Below, piece after piece: positions 1 through 8,118 of a stretch of DNA of 64,000 nucleotides. The notes under the pieces were generated by a model. It did no database searches, was not told the origin of the DNA, and saw only the letters and a program-made list of their open reading frames with translations. This stretch comes from Cellulomonas sp. JZ18. GTDB taxonomy: Bacteria > Actinomycetota > Actinomycetes > Actinomycetales > Cellulomonadaceae. Both the position numbers and the translations under genes were made by a program. Each line of letters opens with the position of its first letter. Positions within the stretch are counted from its first letter, which is position 1. Location: contig NZ_CP045245.1 in NCBI RefSeq assembly GCF_009720485.1, positions 124,001 through 188,000 on the forward strand, written 5' to 3'.

Positions 1-205
1 CGCCGATGGTGATCGTGCCGCCGCGCGTCGTGGCCACCGGGTCGCCGCTGAACCCGCGCACCTGCCAGGGCTCGGCGGGCGCCCGCCGGAACTCCTCGCG
101 GTGCACCTCGCCCGCCCACGCCGGTGCGGGCAGGAGCAGGGTCGCGGCCAGCACCGGCACGGCGGCCAGGGTGAGGCGGGTCAGGGCGGAGCGGGTGCGT
201 CTCAT
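1..205 (-). CDS. Secreted protein, N-terminal fragment (runs off window)
   Basis: Only the first 68 codons are present because the gene leaves the window at base 1. The ATG at 205 opens a classic Sec signal peptide: an Arg-rich start (MRRTRS), a hydrophobic core rich in Leu, Ala and Val, and a probable AWA cleavage site near residue 31. The mature start (GEVHREEFRRAPAEPWQVRG) is not one I can assign to a family. It lies downstream of the FtsX-like permease on the same strand, separated by a strong hairpin, so it is probably transcribed on its own. Export is well supported; function is unknown. Confidence 0.65.
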   Translation of the reverse strand, partial: MRRTRSALTRLTLAAVPVLAATLLLPAPAWAGEVHREEFRRAPAEPWQVRGFSGDPVATTRGGTITIG

Positions 206-214
206 CGTCGAGCT

Positions 215-268
215 CCCCACGTGGCAGGTGCTCGGCACGCTAGCGGTGCCGGCACCCGCCACGTGGGG
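215..268. terminator. Long hairpin between permease and secreted-protein gene
   Basis: Arms 215-238 and 246-268 pair over about 23 bp with one mismatch and one bulge. The 7-nt loop (GCTAGCG) contains the palindrome GCTAGC. It lies just past the stop of the ABC permease (301) and just before the start of the secreted gene (205). A terminator for the exporter operon is the simplest reading. An operator for the secreted gene is possible because the arms end in CCCCACGTGG. There is no U tract, as is usual at high G+C. Confidence 0.55.
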
Positions 269-300
269 ACGGCGGCCGTGCGAAAGGGTTCAGCGGCGGC

Positions 301-2868
301 TCACTCCGACGCGATCGCGTCCAGCACCCGCAACCGGGACGCCCGGACCGCCGGCCACACGGCCGCGAGCACCCCGACGACCGCCGCCAGCCCGACCATC
401 GCGCCCAGCTGGCCCCACGGCAGGACGAGCCGGTCGAGGCCGTCCTCCGCGTAGACGCGCGGCAGGACCGACGCCAGCCCGACGCCGACCGCGAGCCCGA
501 CCAGCGTGCCGAACAGCGCGGTGAGCACCGACTCGACGGTCACGGTCCCGGCGAGCTGCAGCCGCCCGAGCCCCACCGCGCGCAGCAGCCCGATCTCGCG
601 CGTCCGCTCGATCACCGACAGCGCGAGCGTGTTGACGATCCCCAGCACCGCGATGACGAGCGAGAGCCCGAGCAGCGCGTAGAGGATGACGAGCAGCTGG
701 TCGACCTGCGCGGCCATGGCGTCGACGAACTCGTCCCGGTCCTGCACGGAGACGACCACGTACGGCGCCACGGCGTCGGTCACGGCCGCCCGCAGCGCGG
801 CGACCGACGTGCCGGCCGCCGCGTCGAGGAACACGGTGTCGACCTGCGGCTCGGGTGTGAGCGCGTCGAGCACGTCCCGCGTGACGACCAGCGGGGTGCC
901 GAGCACGTTCGTGTCGACGACCGCGACGACCGTGAGGTCGCGCGTGCCGGTGGGCGTCGTGACCGTCACCGTGTCGCCGACCGCCCAGTCCCCCGTGGCC
1001 ACCTGCGCGTTCACGACGGCGGAGGCGTCGTCGAGGTCGTCCACGTCGCCCTGCTCCACGTCGACGAGCACGGTGCTGCCGAGCACGCCCGGCTCGAGGC
1101 CGACGACGGCACCGCCGTCCCCGGCGTCCGCGTCCTCGCCCGGGGCCGCGGACAGGCCCGCGGGGACGAACGCGACCTCGGCCGCCGCGCCGACGCCGGG
1201 CAGCGCCCGCACGTCGTCGACCGCGCCCGCGGGGAGCACGCCCGTCGCCGAGCGCAGCACGAGGTCCGCCTCGGTCGAGCTCTCGACGACGCGGGCGAGC
1301 GACGCCTGCGCGGACGACGCGATGACCGACACCGCCCCGACGAGCGCCATGCCGATGACCAGCGCGCCCGCCGTGGCCGCCGTCCGGCGCGGCTGCCGCG
1401 TCACGTTGCCGCGGGCCAGGCGTCCCATCGGCGGCAGCAGCCGCACGGCGGGCGCCGCGAGGACGCGCATGGCCGCGCGGGCGACCGTCGGGGCCGCGAC
1501 GAGGACACCGGCGAGCACCGCCGCCGCGCCGCCGCCGAGCAGGGCCTCCGCCGCGTCGAGCCCGGGCCGCACCGCGGCCACGCCGACGGCGGCCGCCCCG
1601 GCCAGGACCAGCGCGGCGCCCACCCATCCGCGCCGGTGCAGGGACCGCTCGGGGACCGTGACCTCCCCGCGCATCGCCTCGACCGGCGGCACGAGCGCGG
1701 CCGTGCGTCCGGGGACGGCCGCGGCGAGCGCCGAGACGAGCGTGCCGACCGCGAGGCACAGCACGACCGTGCCCGCGTCGAGCGGCACGTCACCCGTGAG
1801 GTCCATGCCGACCTGCGCGAGCACGACGCGCAGCACCGACACCAGCCCGAGACCCCCGAGCACCCCGAGCGCGGCGCCGACGAGCCCGACGACGACCGCC
1901 TGCCCCACGACCACGGCGAACACCTGCGCCGGCGACGCGCCGACCGCCCGCAGCAGCGCGAACTCGCGCACCCGCTGGCGCACCGACATCTGGAACGTGT
2001 TCGCGATGAGGAACGCCCCGACGAACAGCGAGACGAGCGCGAAGACCAGCAGGAACGCGGTGACGAAGCCGAGCATCTCGTCGATGTCGGCGCGCAGCTC
2101 GGCGCGCAGCGACGTGCCCGTGACGGCCTCGGCGTCCGCGCCGCCGGCGACGTCCGGCAGCGCGGCCGCGACCGCGTCGGCCAGCGTCGCCTCGTCGACG
2201 CCGTCGTGCGCGTACACGGCGACGCTCGAGACGGTGCCGTCGGGGGCGAACGCCGCGGTCGCCGCGGCCGGTTCGAGGAACACGAGGGTCGCGCCGGCCA
2301 TCGGCCCGCCCGCGGACACCTCGCCCACCACCTCGACGTCCGTCACCTGGCCGCCCACGACGACGCGCGTGCGGTCCCCGACCGCCAGGCCCGACGACGC
2401 GAGCGTCGCCTGCTCGAGCGCGACCTCGTCCGCCGCCCCGGGCAGCCGCCCGGACAGCACGTCGAGCGAGGGGTCGCGGGGGTCGGCGGCGATGCCGATG
2501 CTCGGGGCCTGCGTCGACTGGACCGCGGTGCCGTCGGCGCCCACGAGCACGACCGGCCCGGAGACCTCGGGCAGGGCGAGGCGCACGCCGTCGACGTTCG
2601 CCACGGCGTCGGCGAGCGCGAGCGGGACGGGCGTGCGCGCCTCGCCGACGCCCCCGGCCGCACCCGCGCCGCCGGGCAGCGCCTCGGCACCGCGCACGTA
2701 GGCGTCCGCGGGCGTCTGCGCCTCGACGATCCCGTGGAACGTGCCGGACATCATCGTGCGCAGCGCGAACGTGCCGGCGACGAACGCGACGCCGAGCGCG
2801 ACCGCGAGCACGGACAGCGCGAAGCGGACGGCGTGCGCGCGCACGCCCCGGAGCGTGACCCGCAGCAT
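301..2868 (-). CDS. ABC transporter permease, FtsX/MacB-like, two FtsX domains
   Basis: Membrane subunit of a MacB/LolCE-type ABC system of 855 residues. It has an N-terminal membrane segment (about residues 15-35), a large extracytoplasmic domain, a first FtsX block of three helices (about 270-420), a second long external domain, and a second FtsX block at the C-terminus. Both FtsX blocks carry the family's REFALLRAVG or REIGLLRAVG loop after the first helix. The start MLRVTLRGVRAHA was chosen because its ATG overlaps the TGA of the upstream ATPase (TGATG), which indicates translational coupling. Such transporters export lipids or peptides or act as mechanotransmission devices; the substrate is not evident. 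Confidence 0.9.
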   Translation of the reverse strand: MLRVTLRGVRAHAVRFALSVLAVALGVAFVAGTFALRTMMSGTFHGIVEAQTPADAYVRGAEALPGGAGAAGGVGEARTPVPLALADAVANVDGVRLALPEVSGPVVLVGADGTAVQSTQAPSIGIAADPRDPSLDVLSGRLPGAADEVALEQATLASSGLAVGDRTRVVVGGQVTDVEVVGEVSAGGPMAGATLVFLEPAAATAAFAPDGTVSSVAVYAHDGVDEATLADAVAAALPDVAGGADAEAVTGTSLRAELRADIDEMLGFVTAFLLVFALVSLFVGAFLIANTFQMSVRQRVREFALLRAVGASPAQVFAVVVGQAVVVGLVGAALGVLGGLGLVSVLRVVLAQVGMDLTGDVPLDAGTVVLCLAVGTLVSALAAAVPGRTAALVPPVEAMRGEVTVPERSLHRRGWVGAALVLAGAAAVGVAAVRPGLDAAEALLGGGAAAVLAGVLVAAPTVARAAMRVLAAPAVRLLPPMGRLARGNVTRQPRRTAATAGALVIGMALVGAVSVIASSAQASLARVVESSTEADLVLRSATGVLPAGAVDDVRALPGVGAAAEVAFVPAGLSAAPGEDADAGDGGAVVGLEPGVLGSTVLVDVEQGDVDDLDDASAVVNAQVATGDWAVGDTVTVTTPTGTRDLTVVAVVDTNVLGTPLVVTRDVLDALTPEPQVDTVFLDAAAGTSVAALRAAVTDAVAPYVVVSVQDRDEFVDAMAAQVDQLLVILYALLGLSLVIAVLGIVNTLALSVIERTREIGLLRAVGLGRLQLAGTVTVESVLTALFGTLVGLAVGVGLASVLPRVYAEDGLDRLVLPWGQLGAMVGLAAVVGVLAAVWPAVRASRLRVLDAIASE

Positions 2869-3626
2869 CAGAGCACCGGGGCCGGCGTGGCGGCGTCGCG
2901 GCGGCCGAGCGCGCCGAGGCGCTCGAGCACGGCCTCGGGCGTGGGGTCCGTGAGCTCGTCGACGATCCGCCCGTCGGCGAGGAACAGCACGCGGTCCGCG
3001 TAGGACGCCGCGGTCGGGTCGTGCGTGACCATGACGACGGACTGCCCCAGCTCGTCGACCGAGCGGCGCAGGAACGTCAGCACCTCGCGCGCCGACGAGG
3101 AGTCGAGGTTGCCCGTCGGCTCGTCCGCGAAGACGACCGCGGGCCGCGTGACCAGCGCCCGCGCGCACGCCACGCGCTGCTGCTGCCCGCCGGACAGCTC
3201 ACCCGGCTTGTGGCTCAGCCGCTCGGTGAGGCCGACCGCCCGCACGACCGCGTCGAGGTGGTCCCGGTCGACCGGGCGGCGGGCGATGTCGAGCGGGAGC
3301 GTGATGTTCTCCAGCGCCGTCAGCGTCGGCACCAGGTTGAACGCCTGGAACACGAACCCGAGCCGGTCCCGGCGCAGCCGCGTCAGGCGGCGCTCCGACA
3401 TCGAGCTGACCTCCTCGCCGTCGACGACGACGGTGCCGGACGTGGGGCGGTCCAGGCCGGCCATGCAGTGCATGAGCGTCGACTTCCCCGAGCCCGACGG
3501 GCCCATCGTCGCGGTCAGCCGACCGCGCTCGAACTCGACGTCGACGCCGTCGAGGGCGCGCACGGCGGTCTCGCCGCGGCCGTAGGTGCGGGTGAGCGCG
3601 CGGGCGCTCGCGATCGGGGTGGTCAT
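2868..3626 (-). CDS. ABC transporter ATP-binding protein, LolD/MacB type
   Basis: ATPase partner of the following FtsX-like permease, 252 residues. Visible motifs are Walker A GPSGSGKST, Q-loop FVFQAFNLVPTL, signature LSGGQQQR, Walker B VVFADEPTGNLD and the H-loop histidine in VMVTHDP. The sequence immediately after the signature (RVACARAL) and the TGNLDS ending are typical of the LolD/MacB/FtsE branch. The start at 3626 gives MTTPIASARAL. The long in-frame extension upstream has no family similarity and covers a palindrome-rich leader. It forms a two-gene operon with the permease. Confidence 0.95.
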   Translation of the reverse strand: MTTPIASARALTRTYGRGETAVRALDGVDVEFERGRLTATMGPSGSGKSTLMHCMAGLDRPTSGTVVVDGEEVSSMSERRLTRLRRDRLGFVFQAFNLVPTLTALENITLPLDIARRPVDRDHLDAVVRAVGLTERLSHKPGELSGGQQQRVACARALVTRPAVVFADEPTGNLDSSSAREVLTFLRRSVDELGQSVVMVTHDPTAASYADRVLFLADGRIVDELTDPTPEAVLERLGALGRRDAATPAPVL

Positions 3627-3705
3627 GGTCCGTCCTGTCTCGCAAGGGGAAGCGGGGTCGCCGTCCAGCCTGGCGGCCGGCGGCAGCCGGGCCCATCGGT
3701 GACGT

Positions 3706-3768
3706 CCCTGGTCAGGGCCCTGAAAGTGGTGTCTCGCACCCCGGTCGCCCCCGGCCCTGCGACCAGGG
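3706..3768. promoter_or_regulatory. Nested inverted repeats upstream of the LolD-like operon
   Basis: The 317-base gap 3627-3943 holds no convincing gene. It contains the perfect 12-bp palindrome TCAGGGCCCTGA (3712-3723). Around it is a larger inverted repeat, CCCTGGTCAGGGCC (3706-3719) against GGCCCTGCGACCAGGG (3753-3768), with a 2-nt bulge. It lies 80-140 bp before the ATPase start and could be an operator or a structured leader. No binding protein is encoded next to it. Confidence 0.35.
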
Positions 3769-3884
3769 TCCTCCCGGAGGCCGGACGGGTCACGCCCCGG
3801 GTCCGGTCCGGGTCGGGCCCGGTGCCGCCCGGGCAGCCGTCGCGCCGACGATGGGTGCGGGTCGCCGGCGGCCCGCCCACCGAT

Positions 3885-3935
3885 CCCCACCCGACACCGC
3901 ACCCCACCCGACACCCCACCCGACACCCCACCCGG
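3885..3935. repeat. 12-bp direct repeat (CCCCACCCGACA)
   Basis: Three full copies at 3885-3896, 3902-3913 and 3914-3925 and a partial fourth from 3926. They run into the ribosome-binding site of the small plus-strand gene at 3944. The first and second copies are separated by five bases. Confidence 0.7.
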
Positions 3936-3943
3936 AGGACACC

Positions 3944-4141
3944 GTGCCCGCGCTCGCCAAGGCCACCAGCGCCGCCGCCGCCGTCGTCGTCGGCGCCGCG
4001 CTCGGCCTCGTCACGTACGCGGTGGACGACGCGCTCGCGGGCCTGGAGCGTGCGCCGGCCGCCGTCGAGCGCGGCACCGGCACCCCCGCGGGTCCCACGG
4101 GCCCGGCCGGGACCGTGCGCACGGCCGCGGCCGACGGCTGA
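3944..4141 (+). CDS. Small membrane-associated hypothetical protein, 65 aa
   Basis: A GTG start at 3944 is preceded by GGAGG with a 5-nt spacer, good evidence for translation. The protein has one hydrophobic segment (about residues 9-24, AAAVVVGAALGLVTYAV), then a short acidic/basic stretch and a Gly/Pro/Thr-rich tail ending in TAAADG. I recognise no family. It stands alone on the plus strand between two minus-strand transporter operons. An overlapping minus-strand frame of 110 codons exists but has no comparable start signal. Confidence 0.5.
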   Translation: MPALAKATSAAAAVVVGAALGLVTYAVDDALAGLERAPAAVERGTGTPAGPTGPAGTVRTAAADG

Positions 4142-4165
4142 GCGCCGTCGACCGCGACCGCGGGG

Positions 4166-4996
4166 TCAGCTGCGCTCGCGCCGGTACAGCGAGCGCGACC
4201 AGGCGTACCCGAGGACGCCGATGAGCACGAGCCAGCCGATCGCCAGCAGGGTCGTCGTGGTCTCGAGGGCGGTGCCCGCGAGCAGCCCGCGGACGGTCTC
4301 GATGACCGGCGTGAACGGCTGGTACTCCGCGAACCAGCGCACCGCCGACGGCATGGTCTCGACCGGGACGAACCCGCTGCCCAGGAAGGGCAGGAGCAGC
4401 AGCACCATCGGCGTGTTGCTGGCCGTCTCGACGCTCCGCGCGTTCAGGCCCATGCCGACCGACAGCCAGTTGAGGGCGAACCCCAGCAGGACGAGCACGC
4501 CCAGCAGCCCGAGCCAGTCGAGGGCGTCCGCACCCGGCCGGTAGCCCATGAGCAGCGTCGCCGCGAGGACGAGCACCGCGGCGACGAGGGCCTGCACGAC
4601 GAACCCGATGACCTGCCCCGCCAGCACGGACCCGGGGGCGATCGCCATGGTCTTGAACCGCGCCATGATGCCGCCGGCGGCGTCCATCGCGGCGCTGGTG
4701 GCCACCGACGTCGCACCCCCGACGACCGTCAGGACCAGCAGGGTGGGCGTGATGTAGTCGAGGTAGGCCGCGCGCCCCTCGGCACCGGGGGCGACGCCCG
4801 GGGCCACGCCGGCGCCGAACGCGCCGCCGAAGACGTAGACGAACAGCAGCAGCATGACGAGCGGGCCCAGGACGAGGAACAGCGTGAGCCCGGGGTAGCG
4901 CACGGCACGCAGCAGGCTGCGGCGCACCATCGTGGCGACGTCCGCGAGCGGACGGGGGCCGGCCGCGGGTGCGGCGGGGACGGCGACGGTGGTCAT
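4166..4996 (-). CDS. ABC-2 type permease, DrrB-like
   Basis: Membrane subunit of a drug-type ABC-2 exporter, 276 residues, six predicted helices. It has the cytosolic N-terminal helix typical of the family (ADVATMVRRSLLRAVRYPGL) and the ABC-2 signature area FKTMAIAPGSVLAGQVIG near the middle. The ATG at 4996 shares its A with the TGA of the ATPase gene (TGATG), so the two are translationally coupled. With the preceding ATPase it forms a DrrAB-like efflux pair. The substrate cannot be read from sequence. Confidence 0.92.
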   Translation of the reverse strand: MTTVAVPAAPAAGPRPLADVATMVRRSLLRAVRYPGLTLFLVLGPLVMLLLFVYVFGGAFGAGVAPGVAPGAEGRAAYLDYITPTLLVLTVVGGATSVATSAAMDAAGGIMARFKTMAIAPGSVLAGQVIGFVVQALVAAVLVLAATLLMGYRPGADALDWLGLLGVLVLLGFALNWLSVGMGLNARSVETASNTPMVLLLLPFLGSGFVPVETMPSAVRWFAEYQPFTPVIETVRGLLAGTALETTTTLLAIGWLVLIGVLGYAWSRSLYRRERS

Positions 4997-5787
4997 CAGG
5001 CCACCTCCTTCGGGGTCGTGGCGGTCGTGCCGGTGGTGCCGGTCGTGTCGGTGGTGGAGGGCTCGGTGAGGCGCAGGAACACGTCGTCGAGGGACCCGGC
5101 GCCGTGCACCGCCTTGAGCTCCGCGGGCGTGCCCTCGGCGACGACGCGCCCGCCGTCGAGCACCGCGACGCGGTCGGCGAGCTGGTCGGCCTCCTCGAGG
5201 TACTGCGTGGTGAGCAGGATGGTGGTGCCGGCGGCGACGAGGGCGCGCACCTCGTCCCAGAGGGTGCGGCGGCTGCGCGGGTCGAGGCCTGTGGTCGGCT
5301 CGTCGAGGAAGACGACCGACGGGGACCCGACCAGGGTCATCGCGAGGTCGAGCTTGCGGCGCATGCCGCCGGACCACGTGGACACCGGCTTCGCGGCGGC
5401 GTCCGTGAGACCGAACTGGGCGAGGAGCGCGTCCGTGCGCTCACGGCCCTCGCGGCGGCCGAGGTGGTGCAGCGCGGCCATGAGCCGCAGGTTCTCCGCG
5501 CCGGTGAGCAGGTCGTCCACGGCGGAGACCTGGCCCGTGACGCCGATCGCGGCGCGCACGGCGCCCGGCTCGGCGACGACGTCGTGGCCGGCGACGCGGA
5601 CCGTGCCGGCGTCAGGACGCAGCAGGGTGGACAGGACGCCCACGGTGGTGGTCTTGCCGGCCCCGTTGGGGCCGAGCAGGGCGGTGACGGTGCCGGCACG
5701 GACGGCGAGGTCGACGCCGTCGAGCACGGTCTGGTCGCCGTAGGACTTGCGCAGGCCGCGCACGTCGACGGCGAGGTCGCTGGTCAT
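4996..5787 (-). CDS. ABC transporter ATP-binding protein, DrrA-like
   Basis: ATPase of the DrrA branch, 263 residues. Walker A is GPNGAGKTTT, signature WSGGMRRKLDLAM, Walker B VVFLDEPTTGLD, with the H-loop region replaced by LTTQYLEEAD as usual in DrrA-type proteins. The C-terminus carries a low-complexity Thr/Gly tail (TDTTGTTGTT) not needed for ATPase function. It follows the DUF4097 gene after 124 bp and is fused by TGATG to the permease. Daunorubicin-type resistance transporters are the best characterised relatives; actual cargo is unknown. Confidence 0.93.
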   Translation of the reverse strand: MTSDLAVDVRGLRKSYGDQTVLDGVDLAVRAGTVTALLGPNGAGKTTTVGVLSTLLRPDAGTVRVAGHDVVAEPGAVRAAIGVTGQVSAVDDLLTGAENLRLMAALHHLGRREGRERTDALLAQFGLTDAAAKPVSTWSGGMRRKLDLAMTLVGSPSVVFLDEPTTGLDPRSRRTLWDEVRALVAAGTTILLTTQYLEEADQLADRVAVLDGGRVVAEGTPAELKAVHGAGSLDDVFLRLTEPSTTDTTGTTGTTATTPKEVA

Positions 5788-5911
5788 GGTGGTGCTCCTC
5801 TCGGTGGTGGTCGTGCCCGGGCGCGCGAGGTCGCGCGTCCGGCGGTGCGCCGGACGACGGTGCCGTCGGTGGTGCGGATGGCGGTGCGGATGGTGCGGCC
5901 GTCCGTGGGGC

Positions 5912-6754
5912 TCAGGGGCGGCGGACGATCACGTCGCCCCAGCCGCTGCTGGCGCGGATCTCGGCCGTCGACTCGTCGGCGACGGGGCCCTCGGTGGGGG
6001 TGAGCTGGTTGCGGACGGCGCCGTGCTCGGACGTCGCCTCGAGCCATGCGGCCGTGCCCTCGGGCACGCCGACCTCGATGGAGCCGTAGGACGTCGTGAG
6101 CGTGACGCTGCCGGACTCGACCCGGTCGACGCGGATGCCGGCGTGGGCGGCCTTGGCGGTGACCGTGCCGCGCACCCGGCCGACGGCGATCTCGGCGTGG
6201 GCCCCGGCGACCTCCAGCGTGCCGGTGACGGCCCCGACGGTGGTCGTCCCGTTGCTCGCGCGGATCGTGCCCTCGCCGGTGAGCTCGTCGACGCGGACGT
6301 ACCCGGAGCTCGCCCGCACGGTGGTCGGGCCCGTCGCGCGGCCGACGACGACGGAGCCGGCGGTCACCTTGAGGTCGAGGCGCTCGGCCTCGTCCAGGCG
6401 CGCGTCGCCGCCGTTGAGCACGAGCTCGACCGTGCCGAGCCGGCCCTCGGAGAACAGCGACCCGGCCTTGCCGCGCAGGTCCGACCCGGCGGGCAGCTCG
6501 ACGGTGACGATCGCACCGCCGGCCGAGAAGGGCAGCACGTACTGCTTCCAGGCGTTGGGGTAGACGATGCTCACGGCCTCGCCGTCGCGGGTGACCCGCG
6601 TCTCCTGGGCCGCGCGCACCGCGCCGGACTTGGTGGGGTCGGCGGGCAGGACGGTGACGACGACGTCGTCACGGTCGCTCGCGACGACGTGCAGGTTGCC
6701 GAACGGGACGTCGACGACGACCGGGACGGGCCCGGGGACGGGGAACGTGGGCAT
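5912..6754 (-). CDS. DUF4097-family beta-strand repeat protein
   Basis: A 280-residue protein without signal peptide or membrane segment. It is built from short alternating beta-strand repeats rich in Gly, Thr and Val (for example SSGYVRVDELTG, SYGSIEVGVPEG and a closing SSGWGDVIVRRP), the hallmark of DUF4097/DUF4098 right-handed beta-solenoid proteins. The N-terminus MPTFPVPGPVPVVVDVPFGNL is typical. It sits between the RHH regulator and the DrrAB genes in the same direction, an arrangement recurrent in actinobacteria. A role as sensor or accessory of the exporter is inferred from context only. Confidence 0.85.
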   Translation of the reverse strand: MPTFPVPGPVPVVVDVPFGNLHVVASDRDDVVVTVLPADPTKSGAVRAAQETRVTRDGEAVSIVYPNAWKQYVLPFSAGGAIVTVELPAGSDLRGKAGSLFSEGRLGTVELVLNGGDARLDEAERLDLKVTAGSVVVGRATGPTTVRASSGYVRVDELTGEGTIRASNGTTTVGAVTGTLEVAGAHAEIAVGRVRGTVTAKAAHAGIRVDRVESGSVTLTTSYGSIEVGVPEGTAAWLEATSEHGAVRNQLTPTEGPVADESTAEIRASSGWGDVIVRRP

Positions 6755-6822
6755 GACGGAGCTCCTGACGTGGTGTGGTGGGCGGTGGTGTCGCTGGGGC
6801 GGGCGGGACGGCTGGGTGCGGC

Positions 6823-7368
6823 TCAGCGCACCCAGCCGGTGACGCGCGTGACGCCGCGCTGCTCGGTGCGGCTCGTGGCCGCGGGACGGGCGTCGCCCTG
6901 CTCGAGCGCGGCGGCGACCGCGCGGACGAGCCAGGTGTTGACCGAGACGCCGTCGCGCGCGGCGGCGACCTCGACCTGCGTCTTCAGGCGGTCGGGCAGG
7001 CGCAGGGTGGTACGGGTGGTGCTGCCCTCGTCGGCGTCGGCCGGCGTCGCGACGGGAGCGGCGGGTGCCGCCGGCGCCGCCGGTGATGTCACCGTGGTGT
7101 CGGACCGTGCCGACGACGCCGGCGCCGGCGGGGCGGTGACGACGAACTCCGGCTCGCCGGAGCGCAGCCGCACGTCGACCGAGCCGGGCGCGAGGTCGGC
7201 CGAGATCTCACCGGCCGCGGAGCTGAGGGCGTCGAGCAGGACGAGGCGCACGGCGGCGTCGAGCGGTGCCGTGAGGCGCTCCGCGAGCTGCCGGGCGTCG
7301 TCGCCGGCGGCGTCCGCCGCGGTGGCGAGCCGGTGCTGGAGGTCGTCGACGTAGCGCGTGAGGTCCAT
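6823..7368 (-). CDS. Ribbon-helix-helix (HicB/Arc-like) regulator of the exporter operon
   Basis: A 181-residue protein. The N-terminal half is helical (MDLTRYVDDLQHRL) and matches the start of HicB-family antitoxin-like regulators that precede DUF4097 genes. A Pro/Ala linker follows. The C-terminal 50 residues form an RHH DNA-binding unit (strand TTRTLRLPDRLKTQVEVAAARD, then GVSVNTWLVRAVAAAL). A perfect palindrome 9 bp upstream of its start (7377-7400) is the obvious operator, so it probably represses itself and the three downstream genes. There is no HicA toxin partner nearby, so this is a regulator and not a toxin-antitoxin pair. Confidence 0.82.
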   Translation of the reverse strand: MDLTRYVDDLQHRLATAADAAGDDARQLAERLTAPLDAAVRLVLLDALSSAAGEISADLAPGSVDVRLRSGEPEFVVTAPPAPASSARSDTTVTSPAAPAAPAAPVATPADADEGSTTRTTLRLPDRLKTQVEVAAARDGVSVNTWLVRAVAAALEQGDARPAATSRTEQRGVTRVTGWVR

Positions 7369-7376
7369 GACGTCAG

Positions 7377-7400
7377 CATGACACCATTGGTGGTGTCATG
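7377..7400. promoter_or_regulatory. Palindromic operator for the RHH regulator
   Basis: Perfect 10-bp arms CATGACACCA and TGGTGTCATG separated by TTGG. It sits 9-32 bp upstream of the RHH start codon, between that gene and the divergent YciO gene. It is the only strong palindrome in the gap, and RHH repressors bind such short symmetrical sites as dimers of dimers. Confidence 0.7.
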
Positions 7401-7485
7401 CAACCCCCGATGGTGCCGGGTGGTGGTGTCGTGGTGTCAGGCCTCTGCGGACGGCGGCCGGACGGCGGCCGGACCGGCCCCCGCC

Positions 7486-7491
7486 TAGCCT
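7486..7491 (+). promoter_or_regulatory. -10 element TAGCCT, probable leaderless start of the YciO gene
   Basis: TAGCCT ends 7 bp before the ATG at 7499, the spacing that puts transcription start on the A of the ATG. No Shine-Dalgarno sequence is present. No clear -35 box was found. Confidence 0.5.
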
Positions 7492-7498
7492 GGGCGGC

Positions 7499-8116
7499 AT
7501 GGCCCGCTACTTCGACGTGCACCCGCACGACCCGCAGCCGCGGACGATCGCGCAGGTGGTCGCGATGCTCCGTGACGACGCGCTCATCGCCTACCCCACG
7601 GACTCGATGTACGCGCTCGGCACCCGCATGGGCAACCACGCCGGCACCGAGCGGATCCGGCAGGTGCGCGACCTCGACGCCAGGCACCACTTCACGCTCG
7701 TCTGCGCGGACTTCGCGCAGCTCGGGCAGCTCGTGCACCTCGACAACAGCGCCTTCCGCGCGATCAAGTCGGTGACGCCCGGCCCGTACACGTTCATCCT
7801 CCCCGCGACCCCCGAGGTGCCGCGGCGCCTCGCGCACGAGAAGAAGCGGTCGGTGGGCGTGCGCATCCCGGACGACCCGGTGGCCCACGCGATCCTGCGC
7901 GAGCTCGGTGAGCCGCTGCTGTCGTCCTCCCTGATCGTGCCGGGCGCCGAGTGGCCCATGACGGAGGGCTGGCAGATCAAGGAGGAGCTCGACGACCAGC
8001 TCGACGCGGTCGTCGACGCGGGTGACCGCGGCACCACCCCGACGACCGTCGTCGACTGGACGTCCGGGAGTCCCGAGGTCGTGCGCGAGGGCGCCGGCGA
8101 CCCGGGGCGGTTCTGA
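7499..8116 (+). CDS. YciO/Sua5/YrdC-family protein (threonylcarbamoyl-AMP synthase-like)
   Basis: A 205-residue YrdC-fold protein. YrdC/Sua5 enzymes make threonylcarbamoyl-AMP for the t6A37 tRNA modification; the YciO subfamily is shorter and its role is less certain. Seen here are the substrate-site motif ALIAYPTDSMYALG, the nucleotide-binding segment KSVTPGPYTFILPA, and KKRSVGVRIPDDPVAHAIL followed by LLSSSLIVPG. There is no C-terminal Sua5 domain. The RHHF-type replacement of the usual KxR segment (ARHHFTLVC) supports YciO over TsaC. It is two bases from the next gene, so they are co-transcribed. Confidence 0.85.
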   Translation: MARYFDVHPHDPQPRTIAQVVAMLRDDALIAYPTDSMYALGTRMGNHAGTERIRQVRDLDARHHFTLVCADFAQLGQLVHLDNSAFRAIKSVTPGPYTFILPATPEVPRRLAHEKKRSVGVRIPDDPVAHAILRELGEPLLSSSLIVPGAEWPMTEGWQIKEELDDQLDAVVDAGDRGTTPTTVVDWTSGSPEVVREGAGDPGRF

Positions 8117-8118
8117 CG

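Noticed and set aside
6823..7368. HicAB toxin-antitoxin pair
   Set aside because: Only a HicB-like/RHH protein is present; no HicA-like small toxin in either direction.
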